Source of the DNA: Corallium rubrum | Taxonomy: Eukaryota; Cnidaria; Anthozoa; Scleralcyonacea; Coralliidae | DNA length: 64,000 nucleotides | Assembly: GCA_964035015.1 (NCBI GenBank) | Contig: CAXIUP010000192.1 | Span: forward strand, 447,501-511,500 | Direction: 5' to 3' | Shown here: piece after piece, positions 10,845 through 20,739 of the stretch | How the letters are laid out: each line of letters starts with the position of its first letter | How positions within the stretch are numbered: the first letter of the stretch is position 1 | Notes under the pieces: generated by a model | The model's input: the letters and a program-made list of their open reading frames with translations, nothing else | What the model was told of the DNA's origin: nothing | Databases searched by the model: none | Program-made: the position numbers and the translations under genes

Positions 10845-11455
10845 CTAATTAACAATTAGACAACCGGGACCGAGTTTTCCATGAGCTAATAGTCAAAGAG
10901 GCGAAGCCAAGTTGACTATCTGCTCATAGAAAACGAGGGCGAGTTGTCTAATTGCTTTAGTATCAACCACAAACAATTTTTCTTTAATGTAAAGTCTTAT
11001 CAAACATATGCAGATAGTTTTACCTTTTTGTTTGCAGAAGCCCTCCGAATGTAGGGTAGTTCAGTGGCATATGGTAAACAATCGCTCACAAAACACGACA
11101 TTGTAATTATTTTGCTTCAAACTTGGTGTATATATACTTCATAGGCATAAGCGAATTCATTTTCTTATTCGAAAACTTCAAACAGCATAAATTTCCTTTA
11201 CTTTCGACCCAATGTTTTCTTCACTCGTACAAATATTTTAGCAGACGCCATGTTTGATTTTTTTAGCCTAGTTCCAGGTTTTTCTTGCGGCGTGAATGTC
11301 GCGGCTTCTGATTGCTCAGAATAACAATATTCCAGTTATAAGAAGGTTTATTATTGGATAACACTACTAGTCGTCTATCACCAATAGACCACTAGTAGCT
11401 TGGCCAATCAGAAAGCCGGATTTGTAATAGTCCACTAGTTGGTTGATACTAATAA
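10845..11455. repeat. Dispersed repeat with AATTAGACAAC hairpin
   Basis: AACAATTAGACAACCGGGAC at 10850 is inverted near 10940-10965 (CGAGTTGTCTAATTG). CTAGTGG...CTAGT motifs occur inverted near 11365-11440. A related start (AACAATTAGACAACATGCCC) is at 40685 and a weaker one at 60905. A nuclear repeat of unknown class; no coding potential. Confidence 0.5.
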
Positions 11456-11502
11456 GCAATATTCTTTGAATACATCACTGATATTCAATATTCTTTGAAT
11501 AG

Positions 11503-11574
11503 ATCAGACTGAAAGCAGCGGAGTAAGCCAAGCTGCTGCGTTGATTGACCATGGAAGAAAGCGTCGAACCAGAG
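11503..11574 (+). CDS. Exon, 24-residue repeat family, copy 5
   Basis: 72-nt phase-1 stretch between TTCTTTGAATAG and GTAACA, reading DQTESSGVSQAAALID then HGRKRRTR. It aligns with copy 4 over the first two thirds, but the end is basic rather than NLQT. Both splice sites exist, though the polypyrimidine tract is weak. It could be a functional diverged copy or one drifting out of use. Including or skipping it leaves the frame unchanged. Confidence 0.55.
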
Positions 11575-11599
11575 GTAACAAAAAACTAGAAGAAAAGCA

Positions 11600-12130
11600 A
11601 TAAGTGTAGACTTTAGGTATAGATATCAATGGATAGCTCTTAATTTATTACTTACCGTAATAAAAGTTGTAAATAAAATAAAGTTGTAAAAAAAGTTGTA
11701 ATAAAGTTGTAAAGAGATATTGTTAGGGAGAGTAATAGTTCTCGACATTCTCGGCGTAAAATTGTTTACCGGAGAGTCATGTTTTCAGCTAAAAATGATG
11801 ATTACGAAAATATTTCTTATTTGTAGCAGCCAGTAAAAGAAATCTTGAGGTGTCTACATCTTCCTCAGATTCTTCTGACGATGAACAGCTCATTGTTAGG
11901 AAAGGTAAAACGTTTGTTCACGTCCGTTCTTATAAAGATACCACATAATCTTTTCCTTCTAGAGTACACATAACGTAGAATAATTATCTAAAAGATGTTC
12001 CACTTTTCTCATAATTTTTTCAAACTTGCACATTGTACCAATGCATGTGTAACGATACAGAAGTTACTGGAAGCAGAGTTACATTATATATACATATTTT
12101 GAAAAATTATGGGAATTGGGAAGCATCTTT
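11600..12130 (+). repeat. Segment duplicated at 16750-17280
   Basis: Intron and exon sequence shared with 16750-17280: the ATAAAAGTTGTAAA start, the intron before the exon, the SDDEQ exon, and the downstream stretch CAAACTTGCACATTGTAC to AAAATTATGGGAAT. The copies are clearly diverged, so this is older than the 1.45-kb duplication at 21.3 kb. Confidence 0.75.
11827..11904 (+). CDS. Exon, SSDDEQ family, copy 1
   Basis: 78-nt phase-1 exon after TCTTATTTGTAG and before GTAAAA, reading AASKRNLEVSTSSSDSSDDE then QLIVRK. An alternative acceptor three bases downstream (TAGCAG) would drop one Ala. The Ser/Asp/Glu core resembles a casein-kinase-2-type acidic tract, which is an inference from composition. 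Paralogue at 17003. Confidence 0.75.
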
Positions 12131-12521
12131 AATTATTCATTGCATGTTTATAGGACTAATTTTCCCTCATGAATACTAGATGCAAAGAGACAGTGAATGT
12201 TTTTAATGATAACATGCAGGATAACAAGAACGATCCTGGCATATTGGTGCACCTATACTCGCAAACTATTTTTAAGAAGGCAAAATTACACTGTTTGAGA
12301 TTGCCGCATAGAACTGAAACTTTTCAGTGTTAATTTTCCGTAGTTAGATTTCTCAACAGCGAAGAAGTAACATTTGTTTACAGTATCTGAACTTCTACAC
12401 CGATTGACTAGACCTTTGCTCAGCTTTTGTTTAACGTTTTGTCTGGTTAACTTAAAATTAATACCCATTACGCTAGCATAAATTAGTCTAATATGCCATA
12501 CTTATGTAAATGTAGAATAAC
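12131..12521. other. Intron, nothing recognised
   Basis: About 390 bp with no splice-bounded exon, no inverted repeat and no simple repeat. A 60-codon minus-strand ORF at 12286-12468 has no recognisable feature and is treated as chance. Confidence 0.5.
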
Positions 12522-12522
12522 T

Positions 12523-12724
12523 TAAGGCCCATTTATACCATACGATTTAGTCGTATACGATTGGCATCGTGGGGTGTGTGATCAAATTGCATGTGCACGC
12601 GCGTAAAAAGCTCTTTTCAAAGTTTGTCACAAATGATAAACTGAATTATGTTGCGTGTACACATTTGCATACGCCAAAATGTTGACAATCGTATAATACA
12701 AATCGCACCGTGTAAATGGGCCTT
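12523..12724. mobile_element. MITE with AAGGCCCATTTA ends
   Basis: Terminal repeats AAGGCCCATTTATACCATAC and, inverted, CGTGTAAATGGGCCTT, about 12-16 bp, with TTA/TAA flanks. The body is about 200 bp and contains CGTATACGATTG-type short palindromes. No ORF. Ends just before the outer Penelope-like element. Confidence 0.7.
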
Positions 12725-12750
12725 TAAATAACCAGAAATTAAACTTTATT

Positions 12751-12807
12751 TCACTACAGATCTGTTTCGTATGGAAAGCTATAAAGCTTACCACACTCAT
12801 CAGGTGA
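12751..12807 (-). ncRNA. Hammerhead ribozyme, left arm of element B
   Basis: Minus strand: stem I TCAC/GTGA, core CTGATGA at 12803-12797, stem II GTGTGGTAAGC paired to GCTTTCCATAC with a six-base loop, GAAA, palindromic stem III CAGATCTG, then TA with predicted cleavage between 12755 and 12754. All invariant core positions of a type I hammerhead are present, and stem III is very short, as known for ribozymes of Penelope-like elements that act as dimers. Stem I here has four Watson-Crick pairs, against one G-U wobble in the other arm. Confidence 0.75.
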
Positions 12808-13225
12808 GTATTGCGACTGGTGTTACAAAGCGGAAACTTGATATTGATTTAAAAGCTTCTAGGACAGCGTCGGCCACGGTTGAAATCCAAATATTACCAG
12901 GGTTAAGTCACGTTGGCCTGAAAAACAGAGAAAAATCTTCTCGACGTTTCGAGCGAAGGCCCTTCGTCAGGAGAAATTAGTAAACAACTCACATGTGGTC
13001 ACGCGTATTTATAGCAGAGCTACAATGGGAATCACGTGAACACATGTAAGCCAATAAAAACAAAGTAAACAAATAAATTAATATGTAATTTTAGCCTGTG
13101 TGCAGGTGCTGACCCAATTTGTGGGTCAGCTACCTGCAAATAGGCAAAGAAACAGGTTATAAATTACTATTTAAATCATCTGAAAAAGGTTAAGGAGAAG
13201 GTGTGGAATATGATGGTGGAGTGAG

Positions 13226-13570
13226 CTAAATGAAAGGGAATCGCTCATTGAGGCCGTGAGGGTGAATGGTACCAAGTTTGTAAATGAGACGCATTTCTTG
13301 TTTACGACGAGTATCGTTACAACCTGTAATGGGCTGAATGGCGCAGATTTTCATGTTGGAAAAGGAGTGGTTGGCACTGTTGAAGTGCCTGGCAACAGGT
13401 TTGTTTTGCACATTGTTTTTGACATCACGAAGGTGTTCAACAAACCTGTCACCTAAACGTCTTCCAGTTTCTCCGATGTAAAGCATGGGACATTTACTGC
13501 AAGAGATACAGTAAATGAGGTTGGATGGGAAATGTTGGAGACCTTGTGTAAGGCAGTGTCTTACACAAGG
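13226..13570 (-). pseudogene. GIY-YIG endonuclease fragment, element A left arm
   Basis: Minus-strand frame with MLYIGETGRRLGDRFVEHLR, followed by the His/Asn-rich stretch and KQEMRLIYKLGTIHPHG. This is the GIY-YIG nuclease core with the Arg of GRRLGDR and a Glu in KQEM. It lacks the upstream linker present in the right arm, so it is a 5'-truncated retrocopy. It is 5-10 residues different from the right arm by eye, so it is not an exact palindrome. Confidence 0.8.
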
Positions 13571-13608
13571 TCTCCAACATTTCCCGTTCAGACACCTTAA
13601 GCGAACCT

Positions 13609-14247
13609 TTGGCTACCATTTCTAATGAAAAAGTACCCCTAGTTCTCACTTTTCATCCCTTCAATTTCAAAGTAAGGGACATCATTAGCCGCAATTTCGA
13701 CCTCATTAAAAATGACCCAGAAACATCTTCCATTTCCTCTGAGAAACCCCTAGTATCTCTTCGGCATAGCAAAAACATCCGGGAAAACGTTGTTCACAGC
13801 TCACTGCAGCAAGCCTTGGTATCACATGTTGGCACCAGCTCTTGCTGTCGTGGTAGGTGCAACACCTGTAAATATTTAGACTCCTCAATTTCAATTTCGG
13901 CTCCAAAATGTAGGTTCAACATAACCCATAGTTTCACTAGCACTTCCTCCAACCTCATTTACTGTATCTCTTGCAGTAAATGTCCCATGCTTTACATCGG
14001 AGAAACTGGAAGACGTTTAGGTGACAGGTTTGTTGAACACCTTCGTGATGTCAAAAACAATGTGCAAAACAAACTTGTTGCTAGGCACTTCAACAGTGCC
14101 AACCACTCCTTTTCCAACATGAAAATCTGCGCCATTCAGCCCATTACAGGTTGTAACGATACTCGTCGTAAACAAGAAATGCGTCTCATTCACAAACTTG
14201 GTACCATTCACCCTCACGGCCTCAATGAGCGATTCTCTTTCATTTAG
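13609..14247 (+). pseudogene. Penelope-like ORF 3' part: linker and GIY-YIG endonuclease
   Basis: 212 codons open to a natural stop. The order is: end of the reverse-transcriptase region (VPLVLTFHPFNFKVRDII), a Cys-rich linker (CCRGRCNTCKYL) typical of Penelope-like proteins, then the GIY-YIG domain (NLIYCISCSKCPMLYIGETG, GRRLGDRFVEHLRD) with the conserved Arg and a distal Glu in KQEMRLIHKLG. In the family this nuclease nicks target DNA for reverse transcription. The catalytic RT core is missing, so the copy cannot be autonomous. Confidence 0.8.
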
Positions 14248-14496
14248 CTCACTCCACCACCATATTCCACATCTTTTCCTTAACCTTTTTCTGATGATTT
14301 AAATAGTAATTTACAACCTGTTTCTTTGCCTATTTGCAGGTAGCTGACCCACAAATTGGGTCAGCACCTGCACACAGGCTAAAATTACATATTAATTTAT
14401 TTGTTTACTTTGTTTTTATTGGCTTACATGTGTTCACGTGATTCCCATTGTAGCTCTGCTATAAATACGCGTGACCACATGTGAGTTGTTTACTAA

Positions 14497-14536
14497 TTTC
14501 TCCTGACGAAGGGCCTTCGCTCGACACGTCGAGAAG
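14497..14536 (+). ncRNA. Degenerate hammerhead-like motif, element A right arm
   Basis: TTTCTC / GAGAAG could form stem I around CTGACGA (14503-14509) ... GACA (GAAA in the other arm) C-GTC. The order of core motifs and stem I fit a hammerhead with dimer-type stem III, but stem II (AGGGCC...GCTC) pairs poorly and the GAAA is mutated here. The left-arm counterpart on the minus strand (12976-12937) retains GAAA. A relic is likelier than an active ribozyme. Confidence 0.3.
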
Positions 14537-14648
14537 ATTTTTCTCTGTTTTTCAGGCCAGCGTGACTTAACCCTGGTAATATTTGATATTGATTTGATCA
14601 ACAAGACGAATTAATTATGTATGACGTTGTGTGAAGTTGCGGTGCATA

Positions 14649-15263
14649 TTAATAGTTGCACAATAAATGTTTTTTTCTATGCCTGCAAGTTGATATAAGT
14701 TCGTTTCTGCTGTTGAGTGAACATAATTCAGGGTGACAAATAATTATAAATTTTTCATAAAAGCATAAGTTACAACCCTTTGTTAAATTAGAGTAGGGTT
14801 TGCATCGCTTGATTATGTTCCATTTGATTGAGTATTGAGTATTTGATTCTTTTAAAGTCCAGATGTGCTTGCTTAGTTCGGTGGCAGATTTACGTTTTGA
14901 ATTTCTGAAAGAGCTTGTATGGTTTAGGTATCTGGTTTTAAAAGTGCCTTCAGTTAGGCCTACATAAGTTTCTTCTTTTCTGTTGTCTTCTGTGGTGACT
15001 GTAGCTTGGTAGACTATTCCTTCCGTTAGGCATTTACCAGAAAGCGGGCAGTTGTTTTGTTGGCGGCAATTGCATTCCTTAGTGGTGGGGATAATGGTTG
15101 GGTTATTTTGGGTTTCTTTGACTTTGTTGAGTTCGAATTTATTGTGAGATGAAATTATGTTGTCTATCTTAGGCATGCAGCTATAGCTTAATTTTACGGT
15201 ATTTCTATTGAATATTTTCCGTAAAGGATGGTTGGCGGGGAAACACCCGTTGATCGTACGCAA
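14649..15263 (-). pseudogene. Penelope-like GIY-YIG ORF, element B left arm
   Basis: 204-codon minus-strand ORF ending in a natural stop. It contains a Cys-rich linker (CNCRQQNNCPLSGKCLTEG), then the endonuclease core GIVYQATVTT ... TYVGLTEGTFKTRYLNHTSS with the catalytic-type Arg, and a distal NSRNELISTCRHR. It differs strongly from the GIY-YIG of element A, so A and B belong to different Penelope-like lineages. The reverse-transcriptase domain is absent. Confidence 0.8.
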
Positions 15264-15498
15264 GAATATGTGGCCGATGTTTGTGGCGACGTTGGCACTG
15301 TAAGGTGGATCAAACCATGTGGTGTTTCAACTCAGCAACCCCACCATACCAAGAAGCCCTGAAGAAAGCGGGTAGTACGACTACCAACTCAATTACAGAC
15401 CCGAACCAACAAAACCGAAACGCCCGAGATCCAGAAACACCACATGGTTTAATACACCTTACAGTGCCAACGTCGCCACAAACATCGGCCACATATTC

Positions 15499-16113
15499 TT
15501 GCGTACGATCAACGAGTGCTTCCCCGCCAACCATCCTTTACGGAAAATATTCAATAGAAATACCCTAAAATTAAGCTATAGCTGCATGCCTAAGATAGAC
15601 AACATAATTTCATCTCACAATAAATTCGAACTCAACAAAGTCAAAGAAACCCAAAATAACCCAACCATTATCCCCACCACTAAGGAATGCAATTGCCGCC
15701 AACAAAACAACTGCCCGCTTTCTGGTAAATGCCTAACGGAAGGAATAGTCTACTAAGCTACAGTCACCACAGAAGACAACAGAAAAGAAGAAACTTATGT
15801 AGGCCTAACTGAAGGCACTTTTAAAACCAGATACCTAAACCATACAAGCTCTTTCAGAAATTCAAAACGCAAATCTGCCACCGAACTAAGCAAGCACATC
15901 TGGACTTTAAAAGAATCAAATACTCAATACTCAATCAAATGGAACATAATCAAGCGATGCAAACCCTACTCCAATTTAACAAAGCGTTGTAACTTATGCC
16001 TTTATGAAAAATTTATAATTATTTGTCACCCTGAATTATGTTCACTCAACAGCAGAAAGGAACTTATATCAACTTGCAGGCATAGAAAAAAACATCTATT
16101 GTGTCATACATAA
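15499..16113 (+). pseudogene. Penelope-like GIY-YIG ORF, element B right arm, nonsense mutation
   Basis: Same protein as the left arm but with TAA in place of CAA right after GIVY (about 15754), which truncates the nuclease. Beyond the stop the frame stays readable (TYVGLTEGTFKTRYLNHTSS to HRKKHLLC), so the lesion is a single substitution. Close similarity between the arms shows they came from the same family at nearly the same time. Confidence 0.8.
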
Positions 16114-16175
16114 TTAATTCGTCTTGTAGATCAAAACAATATCAAGTTTCCGCTTTGTAACACCAGTCGCAATAC

Positions 16176-16232
16176 TTACCTGATGAGTGTGGTAAGCTTT
16201 ATAGCTTTCCATACGAAACAGATCTGTAGTGA
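16176..16232 (+). ncRNA. Hammerhead ribozyme, right arm of element B
   Basis: Core CTGATGA at 16180-16186; stem II 16187-16197 paired to 16204-16214 (10 of 11 positions, one U-U mismatch); GAAA at 16215-16218; palindromic stem III CAGATCTG 16219-16226; UA at 16227-16228 with predicted cleavage after 16228; stem I TTAC/GTGA. Located downstream of the GIY-YIG ORF on the same strand, as known for Penelope-like elements. The short self-complementary stem III implies activity mainly as a dimer. Confidence 0.75.
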
Positions 16233-16336
16233 AATAAAGTTTAAATGAAGTAACCAAAGTTTGTCTCTTTTGTTCTTACTATTCTGCTCTACTTAGGTAT
16301 TGAGCACTCTACCTGATATGATTTTGAACCTGACAC

Positions 16337-16704
<368 letters not shown>

Positions 16705-16749
16705 TATGCTATAGTTTCCATTTTGCAACTTAATAATTTTACTTCAGCT

Positions 16750-17280
16750 AACGCCAAGAATCTGAGCAGTAAAAGATTAGTAAATCTGTAAATATTTCTC
16801 TAATCGATATAACATATTGTTTTCTAGTCCATTATATGAACTTCCATCTCTTAATAAATTATTGTTTGCCAATTGCCGTAATAAAAGTTGTAAAAATAAA
16901 TATTCTTTAGCACTCTGGGGGTGTAATTTATACAGAAGTGTTTATTAAAAAGTCATGTATTAAGTTAAAAGTGATGATTACCATAATGTTTCTTATTCTT
17001 AGCAGCCGGTAAAGGATTGTATTCAGCGGTGTATTCAGCGGTGTATTCATCTTCCTCAGATTGTTCTGACGATGAACAGCACACTGTTAGGAAAGGTAAG
17101 CCTTTTAGTAAAATAATTATCTAAAGGATGTCACACTTTTCTTATAATGTATTTCAAACTTGCACATTGTACAAAATGCATGTTTCATAATGAGGCAGAA
17201 GCTTGTCACTTATCATAGATTTGGAAGCAAATGCACATAATGTATACGTATTTTCAAAAATTATGGGAATGGCGAAAGGC
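16750..17280 (+). repeat. Second copy of the 11600-12130 segment
   Basis: Carries the second SDDEQ exon and the same intron flanks, ending in AAAAATTATGGGAAT. After the homology ends there is a 140-codon minus-strand ORF (17154-17576) without recognisable features, treated as chance. Confidence 0.75.
17003..17095 (+). CDS. Exon, SSDDEQ family, copy 2
   Basis: 93-nt phase-1 exon after TTCTTATTCTTAG and before GTAAGC. It reads AAGKGLYSAVYSAVYSSSSD then CSDDEQHTVRK. It aligns with the exon at 11827, but the middle is lengthened by a 15-nt duplication coding YSAVY twice, a small in-frame expansion inside an exon. The same acidic SDDEQ core and VRK ending are kept. Confidence 0.75.
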
Positions 17281-17792
17281 ACCCTCTTAATTTTTTCTTG
17301 AGCAATACCACTAATTGAAAACTGCATTGTCTTTGAAGAGTCAAAAAAGAATCGCACATGCGTGTTCAACGAAATTAATGAATGGCTTGATGAACAGTGA
17401 GTTTTCCTGTTAATGTAGAGAATGTTCCCTCCGTATAACTGAAGTTCTACAGAAGTCACGCGTTTAGATTCTAATGAATTTATTTCGCTTATATATTCGT
17501 ACGTTTTCTCACAGCTCACAAAATCACAATCCCCGAATCCCTCAATCTTATTGGCTGACCTTTTCCTGTCAAACACATATCAAGTCTCAAATAACGAAGC
17601 GATTATTTGTCTAAATATAGCTAACAACGACCTAGTTACTGACACACTCCCCCATGTATGTTCTTGGAAAGAAGACATACATGCATGCTAACCCTTAATA
17701 AACCAATTCTCGAGTTGTTATATATCCTAACAAACTGTAAAACAATGTTAATACTAAAGTAAAATATGGTGTTCAAAGTTCTGACTGTTCAG

Positions 17793-18500
17793 TCATTGTT
17801 CATTTTGTTCTTCATCTGCAACTTGATGAATTGTTGGATTGGCTGCTGCGGCCGCGTCTCTCTTCGGTCTCGGTTCGAAAGCTGGAACGGTTGGATCTAG
17901 ACGAGTTGTCCTCTTGGTCTGCTCCCTATGGCAAGCCAATTCCAATGGACAGAGATGTTGAATGGCTCTCTCGAGATTTCCTTTTCCAGTCTTTAACTTG
18001 GCGGCCCTTGTGATACCGTCTCTCCCCTTGATTAACTCGGTCACAATCGCCAACTTCCACTGATTCCGATTTTTCTGCTCATCCTTTATGATCACGGCCT
18101 CTCCCACTTTTGGATGAAGAGTTTGTTTTCCGCTTCTTTTGGATGAAGAGTTTGTTTTCCGCCTGCATGTTTGTTTTCCGAGTCCATCGACTCCACATGG
18201 CTTGCTTACACTGGCTGAAATACCTGGCTCGTTTCCGTAGGTCCTTCTCTTGTAGGCGGTGGGCTTTCAGCTCGGGTAGGTAAGTTGGGTTAAAGGTGTA
18301 GCATCGAGTTGGGGGTCAATACGGAAAACTGTAGGTCGTCTTCTAAATAACTCAGCGGGCGATTGTTTAGGGCTATTTCGACGTCGAGGACCACTTCTAA
18401 TTCTTCCCATCGTAGCGTCCCGTTTCCGATAGTTTTGTAGAAGGCCCCCTTGAAGAGACCTATGAGTCGCTCGAACTGGCCACTCCATCATGGAGCTCAG
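17793..18500 (-). pseudogene. BEL/Pao integrase C-terminal region
   Basis: Minus-strand pieces in shifting frames. One reads GEAVIIKDEQKNRNQWKLAI then VTELIKGRDGITRAAKLKT, the C-terminal domain seen in Pao-type integrases. Upstream, near 18400-18500, a frame gives the region with LIGLFKGAFYKTIG and the acidic-rich stretch. A repeated GTTTGTTTTCCGC near 18120-18165 marks a small internal duplication. Non-functional. Confidence 0.75.
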
Positions 18501-18719
18501 CTAAGATTAAATCTCCACTTGATGGTGCGTTCAGGGGGAACGAATTCAGACGCTCATCCAAGCGTGAAAGGACCCCTCTCTTGGTTGAGGCGGACCCTTT
18601 GTGCACGAGGACGACGCTTAGAGTGTCTTGGACTTTGTCCCAGGTAAGTTTAGCAGTTTCGTGTCGGACTGACTTGATCCTAATTGCTGCTTTGCGAAGG
18701 TCAGCTCTTCGTCCTTTTG

Positions 18720-19230
18720 TTGCGGTTCTTCATTTTCAAATTCTACTACGTTGGAATGCCATTTATGAAGAGTGAATCTTGGTCTTCAAATACTTCGATC
18801 GCCTCGGTCTTCTTTGCATGCACTTCCTCCACTGTTGATCCACCTGTCATCAAATCATCCACGTACAGTCTCTTACCAACTCTGGATACCGATCTTCCCA
18901 CGTCTTAAGGTGCTGACTGATAACACCCCCAAGGAGGAAAGGTGAAGACGTCAGGCCAAACAGGGCTCCTATGAAGCGATATACTTCTGTCTTGTCACTT
19001 TCAGGTGCTCTCCAGTGGAACCTCAGAAGGACTCTTTCCTCTTCCTTTATCCTGACTTGTAAGAAGGCCTTTTGCAGGTCACCGGTAAGTAGTAACGGGT
19101 AGAACCTTGATCTCACGAGGATGTTCCAGAGCATGTTCTGCAAGGGAGGACCCGGGTGGAGGCAATCGTTTAAAGATGGATGGGTGGTGGACTCTCGCGG
19201 AAGCATCATAGACTATTCGGAGTTTTGTTG
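18720..19230 (-). pseudogene. BEL/Pao reverse transcriptase fragment
   Basis: Minus-strand frame with LLLTGDLQKAFLQVRIKEEE, LLRFHW and FGLTSSPFLLGGVI, characteristic of BEL/Pao RT. After a frameshift it continues as RLYVDDLMTGGSTVEEVHAK, which contains the catalytic YVDD. The frameshift between the two blocks near 18850 and missing flanking domains show that it is dead. Confidence 0.85.
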
Positions 19231-19829
19231 ATTCAGCATCTTGTTTGGTGGTTCCTCTGTGTGGTATGTATTATACTTTCGAGCTTTCGCTTGACTCTTT
19301 TGGTGCTGGTTCAATCACTCCCTGCTGTAATTGTTCCTGGATAATCTCGTCATGCGTTTCGTAGTTCCCACTCTGGCGTACCTTCTTTACCAGCTGATCT
19401 ACAGTAGCCTTCTTTGGCTCCCCCTTTCGTTCGTCGGCAACGTTGGGTGATTCGCCTTCCAGGGAGGATTGGTTTCGTACGATCCACCTGGATCTCTGTA
19501 GAGTTGTTCTTTAAACTATTCCATACACGGCGATCTGGTCGTTCTCTGGGGCATCAGCAAGCCCAAGGACATCTAGTCGGCAGAGATTTTCGTAGTCACT
19601 CAGACGTTTGGGTGGGCAGCACAGTCGATTTGTCAAACTCGCTTCCTGGACTCATGATAAACCAGCCCAACTTGGTCTTTTCCACGACAGGATCGCCGTC
19701 TTTACCAACGAGAGGCCTTTCTTCGGTTTTGATGCGCGCGTACTCTCCTGACTTCCTAACACGATATGTGTTGGAAGTTTCTGTTTTGCGTCGTGGGCGG
19801 TAACTTCAATTCTTTTCAGATATTAGTGC

Positions 19830-20105
19830 TCTTTGATTAACTGTTCGTAATTAGGGTTGTCAATCGACAACAGTGCTCTTTATTGATCTTCCTTAATCGC
19901 ACTTGCATCTCAAAACCGCCGTCAACAGATCCAATTACTGTGTCATAGGCCTCCATTCGTTCAATTCTGGAACTCATAAGCATATCAATACGTTGGGTTT
20001 CCATTTCCCTTAGCTTCTTTTTCAACATATCGATAAGCTTCGCGGAGGCGTAAGAGCTACCAGCGCCAGAGTCTATGAGCGCACGACAGGTTATTCCCTC
20101 GACAG
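19830..20105 (-). pseudogene. BEL/Pao aspartic protease fragment
   Basis: Minus strand near 20105-20050 encodes ALIDSGAGSSYASAKLIDML, with the aspartic-protease DSGA motif, followed by an EAYDTVIGSVDGGFEMQVRL stretch typical of Pao proteases. The element is cut immediately upstream, so gag is missing. Between 19230 and 19830 the expected protease-RT connection is present only as broken frames. Confidence 0.7.
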
Positions 20106-20272
20106 TCTCAAATAACGAAGTATAACTAACAATGACCTAGTTACTGACATTAATTGTTCAAAAGCAAATGTCGTTTCCTATTATTTCTCTAATAAAAATT
20201 TTTTATACCGAAAATTTATCCAGCTACTATATAAAAGCGAAAACTTTTGCTAAATTTACTTATTTTTAACAG

Positions 20273-20350
20273 GTAAAAAGAACACAAAGAAACAGGAAAG
20301 AAGCACACCTGAATCTGATAGTGAACAGTGGGATTTCATCGAATCTGAAG
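20273..20350 (+). CDS. Exon, acidic ESDSEQWDF type
   Basis: 78-nt phase-1 exon after TTATTTTTAACAG and before GTAAAA, reading GKKNTKKQERSTPESDSEQW then DFIESE. A basic start followed by an acidic Ser-rich end is the pattern of most exons in this half of the gene. The decayed candidate at 10104 is its nearest relative in the window. It follows directly on the BEL/Pao relic. Confidence 0.75.
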
Positions 20351-20739
20351 GTAAAACATCGTTTAGTTCACCAATTTTAAAAGAACAAGTACAACGTGTT
20401 ATATAGCACAAGACACTCTTGGTTGTTACGGGGGGAGTAAAATAATTAACACGAATGAAACAAGGCCTCGCGCTTTAATCAATTCCTCAAAAATTTTAAT
20501 CCAAGAGCAATAAAAAAAGCATTCCAAAGCTAAAGATAATACTGAACATTTCCATAAACTCTTTTATGTACACTACGTGCCCGGCTATGACGCCTGCCAC
20601 GTATTCTGTAATACACATTTTGACCTGCTGACATTGCTAGGCTCCAACTTGTCTCGTTGTATTCACTTAGATACGGAACATTTTCTATTCGGCTGAGCGA
20701 AGCGAAAGAGAATGGAACCATAATTTATTTCTGTTTTAG

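Larger units (their letters stand above)
12838..14595. mobile_element. Penelope-like element A inserted in B with 13-bp target duplication
   Basis: TTGATATTGATTT occurs at 12838-12850 and again at 14583-14595, flanking the insertion. The insert is itself head-to-head: TACCAGGGTTAAGTCACG at 12893 is inverted at the right end, and the arms meet in a palindrome near 13545-13580. The right arm (plus) is the longer and contains the zinc-binding linker and GIY-YIG domain; the left arm (minus) keeps only the GIY-YIG part. A hammerhead-like motif lies near each outer end. Confidence 0.85.
12740..16245. mobile_element. Penelope-like element B, head-to-head copies, split by element A
   Basis: Two 5'-truncated copies in opposite orientation. 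The minus-strand arm is 12740-12850 plus 14596-15325, and the plus-strand arm is about 15436-16245. Both arms have the GIY-YIG ORF followed by a tail with a hammerhead ribozyme, ending in GTAGTGAAATAAAGTTT. Element A is inserted in the left arm, as shown by comparing the interrupted left arm with the intact right arm. Penelope-like elements encode a reverse transcriptase and a C-terminal GIY-YIG endonuclease; only the C-terminal part is left here. Confidence 0.85.
17580..20155 (-). mobile_element. Degenerate BEL/Pao retrotransposon
   Basis: Minus-strand relic with protease, reverse transcriptase and integrase C-terminus in the BEL/Pao order, separated by frameshifts and deletions; gag and RNase H are not recognised. 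The two ends carry a direct repeat (AGTCTCAAATAACGAAG...GACCTAGTTACTGACA at 17584-17643 and 20107-20150), which could be LTR remnants or a duplicated target. It lies inside an intron of the large gene, antisense to it. Confidence 0.8.

Noticed and set aside
12286-12468. Minus-strand ORF of 60 codons
   Set aside because: No domain, no paralogue and no splice context; expected by chance in AT-rich DNA of this length.
16301-16325. Possible exon after TCTGCTCTACTTAG at about 16296
   Set aside because: In the required phase 1 it meets TGA after six codons, and the sequence matches a dispersed repeat near 4550.
17154-17576. 140-codon minus-strand ORF as a gene
   Set aside because: Half of it covers intron sequence duplicated from 12000-12130, where the frame is not conserved.
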